This document shows positions 1 through 5,043 of a stretch of 5,043 nt of DNA, piece by piece. The position numbers were made by a program, and so were the translations under genes. The notes under the pieces are model-generated. The model saw nothing but the letters and a program-made list of their open reading frames with translations, was not told where the DNA came from and made no database searches. The stretch comes from Chloroflexota bacterium (lineage in GTDB: Bacteria; Chloroflexota; UBA6077): NCBI GenBank assembly GCA_021788565.1, contig JAJYKO010000522.1:1-5043 (forward strand), read 5' to 3'. Each line of letters starts with the position of its first letter. Within the stretch, counting starts at the first letter, position 1.

Positions 1-229
1 GATAGCGTGTAGCCTTCCCCAGAGGCACAGCCTGCCTAACGGATCTCGCCGAAGCGCCGAGCCTCGCCGCGTCGACACGACCGCGGCCCCCATTACCCGG
101 TCGAGGGCGTGGGATCGACATCAGGCCGGCAGGTGGGAGAACGTACGATGGCGTGGGCGCGGCAGGACTGCTTCCCCAGCGGGTTGGGGCGGGCCCAGAA
201 GAGGCCAGTCGCCACCAGGCCGGGGTCAT
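1..229 (-). CDS. Possible fifth operon gene, N-terminal part, product unknown (runs off the left edge)
   Basis: A minus-strand ATG at 229-227 overlaps the TGA of the preceding gene as a classic ATGA junction. It is preceded by GGGAG ending 8 nt upstream, and the frame stays open for 76 codons to the window edge. These start signals are the main evidence for a gene. The peptide begins MTPAWWRLAS and is very rich in Pro, Arg, Ala, Gly and Ser, with no recognisable domain. In GC-rich DNA a frame this long can be open by chance, and one other minus frame is also open over the last 120 bases. An in-frame ATG at 121 is a possible alternative start but has no clear ribosome binding site. If real, it is the next member of the ATPase operon. 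In BREX-like neighbourhoods a helicase or nuclease would be a reasonable guess, but nothing visible here supports either. A frameshifted or degraded gene is also possible. Confidence 0.42.
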   Translation of the reverse strand, partial: MTPAWWRLASSGPAPTRWGSSPAAPTPSYVLPPAGLMSIPRPRPGNGGRGRVDAARLGASARSVRQAVPLGKATRY

Positions 230-798
230 GGTGACGGCTCCCGGCGGTCGAATGGCCCGTACACCTCTCTCAGCCCAGCCAGAGCGCGCTCGAACGGCTC
301 GACCAGCAGCCCCCGGTCCACCAACTCCTGCTGGAGGTGTAGTCCTGGCGAAGCGTCCGGCGGCCGATCGGGAAACCAGAAGAGGTGCAGCGGATCCGAC
401 ACCTCGATGACCTCACGTCGCTCCTCAGGCAAGTAGGGGGTGGTCTCCAGAGAGCTTGCGATTCGACAGACTGGGAGCGAAAGGCGGATCTCGCGCGAGA
501 ACAGCTCCCCGGTGACCTCGGATGCCAGACAGAACAGGAGGGTAGGCACACGCGGGCAGACTGAGAGCAGGGAGATCGTCAGGCTGCGCTCCAACTGCCG
601 CCGAACGTCGACCGGACGCCACAGAGAAGAGGTCGGAGCATCGGCGCGATTGAAGGTGAACTCCAACGGCTCGCCCCGGGCGTTAACGAGGAAGAGCGCT
701 CCATAGCAGGTGTTTCCGGTAGGGTCGCGCGCCACCTTCAAGAAGGCAGCGGGACCCAGCTCGTTCAGATCGTCCAGGTCACGAAAGGGAATCGGCAT
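226..798 (-). CDS. Conserved-looking small protein of unknown function, fourth gene of the ATPase operon
   Basis: I do not recognise this family. The product is about 190 aa, soluble, with no signal peptide and no convincing membrane helix. The N-terminal half alternates beta-like stretches (GALFLVNARGEPLEFTF near residues 33-49) with the segment LWRPVDVRRQLERSL. The middle is hydrophobic with scattered cysteines (residues 31, 81, 90 and 111). The C-terminal part has a distinctive LFWFPDRPPD stretch (about 139-148) followed by an amphipathic helix (LVEPFERALAGLREVYG). ATG at 798 is preferred: it follows GGGGG by 5 nt and gives MPIPFRDL. An in-frame GTG at 810 would add four residues (MGAQ) but has only a distant GAGG. 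The start lies inside the end of the ATPase gene (20-nt overlap), so translation is probably coupled and the protein is likely a stoichiometric partner of that ATPase. Coding is supported by tight packing and a full-length uninterrupted frame; the function is unknown. Confidence 0.82.
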   Translation of the reverse strand: MPIPFRDLDDLNELGPAAFLKVARDPTGNTCYGALFLVNARGEPLEFTFNRADAPTSSLWRPVDVRRQLERSLTISLLSVCPRVPTLLFCLASEVTGELFSREIRLSLPVCRIASSLETTPYLPEERREVIEVSDPLHLFWFPDRPPDASPGLHLQQELVDRGLLVEPFERALAGLREVYGPFDRREPSP

Positions 799-2062
799 CT
801 GCGCCCCCACTATCGGGCGGATCTGCCTCGGGCGCTACCTCCAGGTCGCGGTCCTCTTCGTAGCTGGGGCGCAGCTCAGCCACTTCCGTCTTCGGGGTAT
901 AGTCCGGGTAGGCGCGCTTCAGATCCCACTCGTTAATCCAGAACCGGACGTAAGTGCGCATCGGAGTGCTGCCAAGCTGCTCAGGGGAGCCGGCCTCGGG
1001 GGGCGACCAGCCGTAGGCTTGGGAATGGGTGGCCTTCGTCTTCAGATAAGACTGGAGAAGCAGCGCCTGGTCCGGCGGCCGGAGCGGAACGCGCTCCCGG
1101 GAAATCATCCGCATCCCACGCTCCGCCTGTCCGGCGAGGGCAAGGTCCGCCGGCAGATTGGACGCGCGCAGCTTTCCTGGAATCCTCTCACGATCGTTGC
1201 GGCTCTCCAGCACAGCTTCCTCGAAGTCCTTGGTGATGGCGAAAACAGTACTCAAGGAGGGAATGCCGTCATCCTGAAGCTTATTGGCGAGGCGGGCGAT
1301 CTCCGCATAGGATCTGGCCCGCTGCATGAACGAATAGCGCCCTATCAGCTCCACCTCGTCCAACAGGAGAACCCAGCCGGAGAAGCCAGCTGCCACCATG
1401 AGCCTGGAGACGAACTTGAAGCGCTGCACCGCGAGCTCTCTGGCGGGGGGCACCTTATCTATGGAGAAGGCGGACGCGGCGCCGAGCGACTTCAGCGCCT
1501 TCCGGATCTCGCTCGTGCTGATCCTCCAGCCGCTCCAGAAGTCCAGTATCTGTTCCTGAACCTCGTGTTCGCCCCGCCACTCCTCGTACAGGTAGAGCGT
1601 GGCCGGAAATCGAGGGTTAAGCCCCGACTCTCCGCCCACCCACTGACTGAAGGCCGCGTACTCAGGTCTAGCGGGATCCAGCCTGGCCGCCACCTCTGTC
1701 AGGGCTGCCCCCATCGCACCCGGGATCACCGCCTCGGCGATAGCCGCTCTGTATAGCCTGGGTAGATCGTAGAGCGGCATCTCCTTGCTCACAACCAACT
1801 TGCTGCAAACGAATCGCTGGTCCAGGGCCAGATGATGGAGATGTTCCAACAGGTGCGACTTGCCGGCGCCAAAATCTCCGGCTATCAACAGGCTGCCGCC
1901 AGGCTGGCCCGAGGTGCCCCCCTCCCGCGCCTGGGCAAGCAACTCCCGGAAGCGGTTATCTATCTCCGGCTGGGAGGAACCCAGCACCGCGACCGCATCC
2001 CGATTAGGGACGCCCGACCGCAGGGCTTCTATCGCGCGACGATCCCGGATCTGCTCATCCAT
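779..2062 (-). CDS. BREX-type ATP-binding protein, BrxD/DUF2791-like P-loop ATPase
   Basis: A 427-aa P-loop ATPase of the type found in BREX phage-defence loci. The N-terminus has the RRAIEALRSGVPN segment (about 8-20) and NRFRELL (26-42) that I associate with BrxD/DUF2791 proteins. Walker A is GDFGAGKSH at 62-70 (K68, S69) and Walker B is VLLLDEVELI at 231-240 (D235, E236). A possible sensor strand is STVFAIT (271-277), and MRTYVRFWINEWDL (368-381) sits where the family has its C-terminal conserved basic motif. The last 30 or so residues are acidic and probably disordered. The length matches BrxD (about 430 aa) rather than the much larger BrxC/PglY (about 1200 aa). The ATG at 2062 overlaps the previous gene by 8 nt, with the purine-rich AGAGGGGAGGG 12 nt upstream. 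All catalytic signatures are intact, so ATP hydrolysis is expected. The process it drives (DNA sensing, loading or translocation) is inferred. The gene name brxD is withheld because the rest of a BREX locus is not visible. Confidence 0.9.
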   Translation of the reverse strand: MDEQIRDRRAIEALRSGVPNRDAVAVLGSSQPEIDNRFRELLAQAREGGTSGQPGGSLLIAGDFGAGKSHLLEHLHHLALDQRFVCSKLVVSKEMPLYDLPRLYRAAIAEAVIPGAMGAALTEVAARLDPARPEYAAFSQWVGGESGLNPRFPATLYLYEEWRGEHEVQEQILDFWSGWRISTSEIRKALKSLGAASAFSIDKVPPARELAVQRFKFVSRLMVAAGFSGWVLLLDEVELIGRYSFMQRARSYAEIARLANKLQDDGIPSLSTVFAITKDFEEAVLESRNDRERIPGKLRASNLPADLALAGQAERGMRMISRERVPLRPPDQALLLQSYLKTKATHSQAYGWSPPEAGSPEQLGSTPMRTYVRFWINEWDLKRAYPDYTPKTEVAELRPSYEEDRDLEVAPEADPPDSGGADADSLS

Positions 2063-3071
2063 GGCGCTCGTCGACCCTCCCCTCTACGTACACCGGCAGC
2101 TGTGGCGCGGCCGCGCTGGAAAGCCTGATGAGCGCAGCCATCGGATTTGGAACCTCGCGATCGCGAACCTCGTCCCAGATCCGCAACTTCAACGCCTCAT
2201 AGCAGCCGAGCCCCTTGACAGGATCTGTGAGAAACGATGGGGATGCCACCACGACCACAAGGCAGTGGGAGAGTTGGTCCGCCCCATCCACGAACTGTCG
2301 TAGCAGCTCGTAGGCATCCATGGTGGCGGGCTTGCTGTAGTGATTGAGCCCCTCAGGGGTATGGGTACGGTCCGCCGCGCACTGGGTGATATCCAGACCC
2401 AACACCAGCCCGTTACTGCCCGTGAGGCGCAGCCATCGAACCAGAGAGAACAGAATGTGTCGGGCGTTGTTCCTGGCGATCTTCTGGTAGATTAGCGAGG
2501 GCTTAAGGGACGATAGAAGCCGAAGCTCGCCGCGGAGCCACTCCTTAATAGCCGTACTCTCGGCCGGAGACACGTCGGTGGGGTCCAGTTGCGCCTGACT
2601 CAGCCGAAGCATCGCGACGCGGAACTCCTGGGTCATGCCGCTGTCCTGATAGATCCTGCCCGCAAGCCACTTCCTGACGTCCCGTCTCAGTTCCGGCTCC
2701 TGATACCGGTTCAGTGCCGCGATTGCCTGCAAGTCCAGGCCGTCCCGCTCCGGCGGCAGTTGGTAGCCGTTCTCCTCCAGAAGTCCCGCGACGAACCGAG
2801 TGGCCAGGGCGTCCCAGTCTATCTGGCGCGCCACCTCGTGGAACACTTTGTCGATCATGTGGACCTTAGTGGTAGCCGCATCTACACCAGCGAACTGGTA
2901 GCCCGCCTCCGCTGCCGCCGCCTCTAGACCAAACTGCAGCGCGGATCGGTCGGATTCGGCGGCGGGCACAGCGAATTTCACCGTGGCGCCACCGCGGAGG
3001 ACGAAATCTCCCAGGTACTCCGTACGGATCACCCGCAACCAATCCTCGGGCCTCATCTGAAGGGAGGGCAT
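2055..3071 (-). CDS. BREX-type ATPase-like protein with degenerate P-loop (probable regulatory or structural partner)
   Basis: A 338-aa protein that appears related to the ATPase encoded next to it but lacks its catalytic motifs. Where a Walker A would be expected (about 23-36) the sequence reads FVLRGGATVKFAVP, with no GKS/GKT. A hydrophobic strand resembling Walker B, NGLVLGLDITQC (220-231), has D227 but Ile instead of Glu after it. C-terminal features look family-like: ELLRQFVDGADQLSHC (255-270), the strand LVVVVASPSFL (271-281), a GLGCYEALKLRIWDEV helix (287-302) and NPMAALIRL (309-317). The ATG at 3071 lies 4 nt after the previous stop, with GGAG 7 nt upstream; a second ATG five codons in has no ribosome binding site. 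The 3' end overlaps the active ATPase gene by 8 nt, which suggests paired synthesis and perhaps a mixed complex. The family assignment rests on motif layout and neighbourhood, so it is less certain than for the partner. ATP binding without hydrolysis, or no binding at all, are both possible. Confidence 0.8.
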   Translation of the reverse strand: MPSLQMRPEDWLRVIRTEYLGDFVLRGGATVKFAVPAAESDRSALQFGLEAAAAEAGYQFAGVDAATTKVHMIDKVFHEVARQIDWDALATRFVAGLLEENGYQLPPERDGLDLQAIAALNRYQEPELRRDVRKWLAGRIYQDSGMTQEFRVAMLRLSQAQLDPTDVSPAESTAIKEWLRGELRLLSSLKPSLIYQKIARNNARHILFSLVRWLRLTGSNGLVLGLDITQCAADRTHTPEGLNHYSKPATMDAYELLRQFVDGADQLSHCLVVVVASPSFLTDPVKGLGCYEALKLRIWDEVRDREVPNPMAALIRLSSAAAPQLPVYVEGRVDERHG

Positions 3072-3075
3072 ACGA

Positions 3076-3858
3076 TCACTCCGCCTTGTCGAAACTGATA
3101 CCGTAGTAGCGCTTCTCCTGGCCGCCCTGGGTTATAACGGTGATGGGCGCCCCGGGGTTCTTGGTGCCGGTTGCCGCGGGAAAGCTGAGTATGGCTCCGT
3201 CCCTCGTTTCAGTGATTCCACTCTGGTCCAGCAGATAGATGTCCCTCGCGAACTCCTGGATCGTATAGTCACGGGTGTCACCAGGTCGCGGAGTCAGCCA
3301 GTCGTAAATCTCCTTCAACCGCACCACTAATCCCCGCCGCTTGCCTCTTTGAGCAACGATTCGGGCATAGACACGGTAGAGGGACTCCAGGAAAGCCTCG
3401 GACCGGAAGCGCGGACGGCGCCCCTGGATCTCCTTTAGGTGGGCAACCAGCACGCTCGGGCGCAGACGCCTCTCCTTCACTCGATCGACAGAAACAGCTC
3501 GTTCGGTTGGCAACACCCGCACCAGGGCAGGGTAGCAGTAGATCTGGTCGTCCTGTTGGTAGAGATTGAGCCCCTGTCGTTGACCCATATGGATCAACTC
3601 TTCCAGATAGGCTTCGCTGGAAAGATAGCCCTCCTCGTCGAAGTCCCAGCCCTCCACGGTATTGGCGAACTGCTGTCTGAGAGCTGCGATGGCCTGCTCT
3701 GCCGCCTCCATCGTCCGGCGAACGTCTCGCAGCGTGCCTGCTCGTGTGGCAGCGCGCAATTTCTTCAGGGATGCTGTGACCGCTGAAGCGGCCTTGAGTG
3801 ACGAGTCAGCATCGCTCTCGGTTCTGTACAGAGCTTCTTCGAGGCTTGAGCTTGGCAT
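3076..3858 (-). CDS. Hypothetical helical protein with possible C-terminal winged-helix domain, first gene of the ATPase operon
   Basis: A 260-aa soluble protein I cannot assign to a named family. Residues 1-70 are strongly helical and coiled-coil-like, with many Ala, Leu, Glu and Arg (for example LKKLRAATRAGTLRD and RRTMEAAEQAIAALRQQ). A short segment, DDQIYCYPALVRVLP (103-117), looks like beta strands. Then come basic helices (VKERRLRPSVLVAHLKEIQGRRPRFRSE, split here for description only as 127-140 and 141-154; LYRVYARIVAQRGKRRG, 160-176). Residues 178-228 (LKEIYDWLTP, then IQEFARDIYLLDQSGITE and a strand ILSFP) could form a winged helix, followed by a beta-rich tail ending RYYGISFDKAE. The ATG at 3858 has GGAG 7 nt upstream and a promoter some 60 nt further. 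As leader gene of an ATPase operon it may be the DNA-contacting or adaptor subunit, or a regulator. This is inferred from its basic helices and position, not from homology. Confidence 0.85.
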   Translation of the reverse strand: MPSSSLEEALYRTESDADSSLKAASAVTASLKKLRAATRAGTLRDVRRTMEAAEQAIAALRQQFANTVEGWDFDEEGYLSSEAYLEELIHMGQRQGLNLYQQDDQIYCYPALVRVLPTERAVSVDRVKERRLRPSVLVAHLKEIQGRRPRFRSEAFLESLYRVYARIVAQRGKRRGLVVRLKEIYDWLTPRPGDTRDYTIQEFARDIYLLDQSGITETRDGAILSFPAATGTKNPGAPITVITQGGQEKRYYGISFDKAE

Positions 3859-3905
3859 TCAGCATCTCCGTTCTTCGCTACGGTCTCGGCACGACACGAA
3901 GCGAC

Positions 3906-3921
3906 CCTTCATTGAAGAAGG
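3906..3921. promoter_or_regulatory. Small dyad at the expected transcription start, possible operator
   Basis: CCTTC (3906-3910) and GAAGG (3917-3921) form an inverted repeat around a 6-bp centre. It sits directly downstream of the -10 box of the leftward operon, over the predicted start site, which is a typical place for a repressor to bind. The arms are only 5 bp, so chance is a real alternative; in the transcript it could also form a weak leader hairpin. Confidence 0.25.
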
Positions 3922-3948
3922 TTATCCATTGTCGTGGTCCGCTGTCAA
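3921..3948 (-). promoter_or_regulatory. Sigma-70-type promoter of the leftward ATPase operon
   Basis: On the minus strand a perfect TTGACA -35 box (3948-3943) is followed after 16 bp by GATAAC (3926-3921), which matches four of six -10 consensus positions. A start site near 3914 would give a leader of about 55 nt before the ATG at 3858. Both boxes lie in the AT-richer spacer, in the right orientation for the only operon they could serve. An 18-bp spacing to TAACCT is a weaker alternative for the -10. The prediction is from sequence alone. Confidence 0.6.
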
Positions 3949-3978
3949 ATCCGTCGCCAGTGCGAGTCTCCCAGCCAC

Positions 3979-3990
3979 CATTGATTAATG
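3979..3990. promoter_or_regulatory. Near-palindromic 12-mer upstream of the -35 box, possible operator
   Basis: CATTGATTAATG is a palindrome except for one mismatched pair (G5/T8). It lies about 30 bp upstream of the -35 box of the leftward operon and is AT-rich in a GC-rich background. It could be a binding site for a regulator of either divergent unit. The short length and single copy make this a weak call. Confidence 0.2.
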
Positions 3991-4178
3991 CTAGGACTCG
4001 AAGCTCTGGCCCGCAACATATGTACCCGCCCAGTTTAGAAGGGCATGGTTCACGACGGTCCGTTTCTTGCTGTCCGATGGGTACTCTTCATATTGCTCCC
4101 CGCACGTCCTCCATGGTTACGTCAACCTTGCCGAGCGTGATAGATTCATATCTGGGAGCAAGAAAACCAAAGGGAGCT

Positions 4179-4182
4179 GGAG
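4179..4182 (+). promoter_or_regulatory. Ribosome binding site of the chelatase-like ATPase
   Basis: GGAG lies 8 nt before the ATG at 4191, inside the purine-rich stretch AGGGAGCTGGAGC. It fixes the start at 4191: the frame upstream offers no better-placed start, and the resulting N-terminus (MSKPRTIREL) leads directly into the conserved domain. Confidence 0.7.
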
Positions 4183-4190
4183 CAAGCGAA

Positions 4191-5043
4191 ATGAGCAAGC
4201 CTCGGACAATCCGAGAACTGCAGGCAAGCGACTATCGAGTGCTCTCCGTTAAGGAGGAACTCCGAAAGAACCTGATTGACAGGTTGCGCAAGGGCGAGGC
4301 TCCTCTTCCGGGCCTCGTCGGCTACGAAGAGACGGTGATACCGCAGGTAGAGAACGCCATCCTGTCGGGACAGGACCTCGTCCTTCTAGGGGAGCGCGGA
4401 CAGGCCAAGACCCGGCTGGCACGAAGCCTCGTCAACCTCCTGGACGAGGAGGTACCGATCATCGCGGGCTGCGAGATCAACGACAGTCCGTATGAGCCCA
4501 TATGTCAGCACTGCCGCACCAAGATAGAGGAGGAAGGCGACGATACCGAGATCGAGTGGATAGGCCGCGCCCGGCGCTACGGCGAGAAGCTTGCCACGCC
4601 CGACATAACCGTAGCGGACCTGATCGGGGAGGTTGACCCCATCAAGGTCGCCGAGGGTCGCTACCTCTCTGACGAACTCACTATCCACTATGGGCTCATC
4701 CCACGAACCAACCGCGGCATCTTCTGCATCAACGAGCTTCCGGACCTGGCGGAGCGCATCCAGGTCGGACTTCTCAACGTCATGGAGGAGCGCGACGTCC
4801 AGATCCGTGGCTACAAGGTTCGCCTTCCGCTGGACCTATACGTGGTGGCCACCGCGAACCCCGAGGACTACACGAACAGGGGTCGGATCATCACCCCGCT
4901 GAAGGACCGGTTCGGCTCTCAGGTGCGCACCCACTACCCGAAAACCGTCGGGCATGAAATCTCCATCATGGAGGTTGAGCGCAAGATCTTCCCGGACGAT
5001 ATCGAGGTGATAGTGCCGGACTTCATGAAGGAGATCGTCGCCG
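4191..5043 (+). CDS. Mg-chelatase/MoxR-like AAA+ ATPase, N-terminal 284 residues (runs off the right edge)
   Basis: An AAA+ ATPase of the Mg-chelatase ChlI-like group (COG1239 type), often misnamed sigma-54-interacting regulator; full-length members are around 480 aa, so roughly 60% is present. A short helical leader precedes PLPGLVGYEE (38-47). Walker A is GERGQAKTR (67-75, K73, T74). An insert carries C94 and a CxxC pair (C105, C108). IGEVDPIKVAEGRYL (145-159) and HYGLIPRTNRGIF (166-178) are typical of the family. The Walker B-like strand is GIFCINELPDL (176-186), with Asn181 in place of the usual Asp before Glu182. Sensor 1 is ATANPEDY (220-227), and PLKDRFG (236-242) holds the likely finger arginine R240. 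Members usually act with a von Willebrand factor A protein as a remodelling pair, so a VWA gene may follow beyond the edge. It is transcribed away from the BREX-type operon, and no functional link to it is evident. It is not a sigma-54 activator: no GAFTGA loop is visible. Confidence 0.93.
   Translation, partial: MSKPRTIRELQASDYRVLSVKEELRKNLIDRLRKGEAPLPGLVGYEETVIPQVENAILSGQDLVLLGERGQAKTRLARSLVNLLDEEVPIIAGCEINDSPYEPICQHCRTKIEEEGDDTEIEWIGRARRYGEKLATPDITVADLIGEVDPIKVAEGRYLSDELTIHYGLIPRTNRGIFCINELPDLAERIQVGLLNVMEERDVQIRGYKVRLPLDLYVVATANPEDYTNRGRIITPLKDRFGSQVRTHYPKTVGHEISIMEVERKIFPDDIEVIVPDFMKEIVA

Larger units (their letters stand above)
3859..4190. other. Divergent intergenic region, 332 bp
   Basis: This is the only sizeable non-coding stretch between recognised genes, and it is visibly richer in A and T than the flanking genes. 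It carries the leftward promoter and two small dyads described separately. For the rightward gene only weak promoter candidates are visible: TTGCTG at 4067-4072 with CATATT at 4089-4094 (16-bp spacer), or TAGATT at 4141-4146 without a good -35. A short frame starting with TTG at 4067 exists but overlaps the 5' end of the chelatase-like gene out of frame and has no ribosome binding site, so it is not called. I see no tRNA, terminator hairpin or repeat array here. Confidence 0.8.

Noticed and set aside
153..410. An 85-codon plus-strand frame near the left edge
   Set aside because: It overlaps the end of the fourth minus-strand gene antisense and is Pro/Ala/Arg-rich low-complexity sequence without a domain.
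270..706. Further frames on both strands within the fourth gene
   Set aside because: They all lie within the 226-798 gene in other frames, with Ser/Arg-rich peptides and no start signals. The 226-798 frame is the one coupled to its neighbours.
710..1756. A 348-codon plus-strand open frame opposite the BREX-type ATPase
   Set aside because: It lies wholly antisense to a gene with clear Walker motifs and family-like sequence. It starts with a non-ATG codon, has no good ribosome binding site, and its peptide is a Leu/Gly/Arg-rich mixture typical of a GC-rich shadow frame.
1832..2303. Two overlapping plus-strand frames across the junction of the two ATPase genes
   Set aside because: They are antisense to both ATPase-type genes, and the peptides look like random GC-rich translation.
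2589..2927. A 112-codon plus-strand frame opposite the degenerate ATPase
   Set aside because: Antisense shadow, with no ribosome binding site or recognisable domain.
3439..3988. Plus-strand frames opposite the first operon gene and its promoter
   Set aside because: They run antisense to a gene with its own promoter and strong ribosome binding site, and one crosses the promoter region.
4067..4252. A 61-codon plus-strand frame in the divergent spacer
   Set aside because: It starts with TTG, has no ribosome binding site, and overlaps the start of the chelatase-like ATPase out of frame by about 60 bases.
4386..4902. Minus- and plus-strand frames inside the chelatase-like gene
   Set aside because: They lie within a strongly conserved AAA+ coding region in the wrong frames; the hydrophobic stretch in the minus frame is a by-product of the opposite strand.
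1..5043. CRISPR array, tRNA or rRNA, insertion sequence or tandem repeats
   Set aside because: No regularly spaced direct repeats, cloverleaf-like segments, transposase motifs or terminal inverted repeats were seen on reading both strands.

Overview
The window comes from a GC-rich bacterial genome with ordinary Shine-Dalgarno signals and densely packed genes. ATA (Ile) and AGG (Arg) codons are used fairly freely, which is not typical of high-GC actinobacteria. The style of the chelatase-like ATPase and of the BREX-type ATPases is compatible with Chloroflexota or a similar environmental lineage. No marker gene settles this, so the taxonomy is only a weak inference.

Layout: two divergent transcription units share a 332-bp intergenic region (3859-4190). 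Leftward (minus strand) runs a very compact operon: (1) a 260-aa protein with a helical/coiled-coil N-terminus and a possible winged-helix C-terminus (3858-3076); (2) a 338-aa ATPase-like protein whose P-loop is degenerate (3071-2055); (3) a 427-aa ATPase with intact Walker A and B motifs, resembling the BrxD/DUF2791 ATPases of BREX phage-defence loci (2062-779); (4) a small unrecognised protein of about 190 aa (798-226); and (5) probably the start of a fifth gene, coupled to the fourth by an ATGA overlap and leaving the window at base 1. The junctions are a 4-nt gap, an 8-nt overlap, a 20-nt overlap and a 4-nt overlap, so the products are very likely made together. A good sigma-70-type promoter (TTGACA, 16-bp spacer, GATAAC) precedes the operon and overlaps or adjoins a small dyad.

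Rightward (plus strand) from 4191 runs the first 284 codons of a Mg-chelatase/MoxR-like AAA+ ATPase, cut by the right edge of the window.

Biological reading: the leftward operon is the interesting part. One active and one apparently inactive BREX-type ATPase sit next to each other with a possible DNA-binding accessory protein and an orphan small protein. None of the usual BREX hallmarks (PglX methylase, PglZ phosphatase, PglW kinase) is present in the window. This fits a compact, poorly described defence-type or DNA-processing system whose effector (helicase, nuclease or methylase) may lie beyond base 1. That is inference from family resemblance and gene order. The chelatase-like gene looks like an ordinary conserved neighbour and need not belong to the system. 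There are no RNA genes, CRISPR repeats, insertion sequences or convincing terminators.
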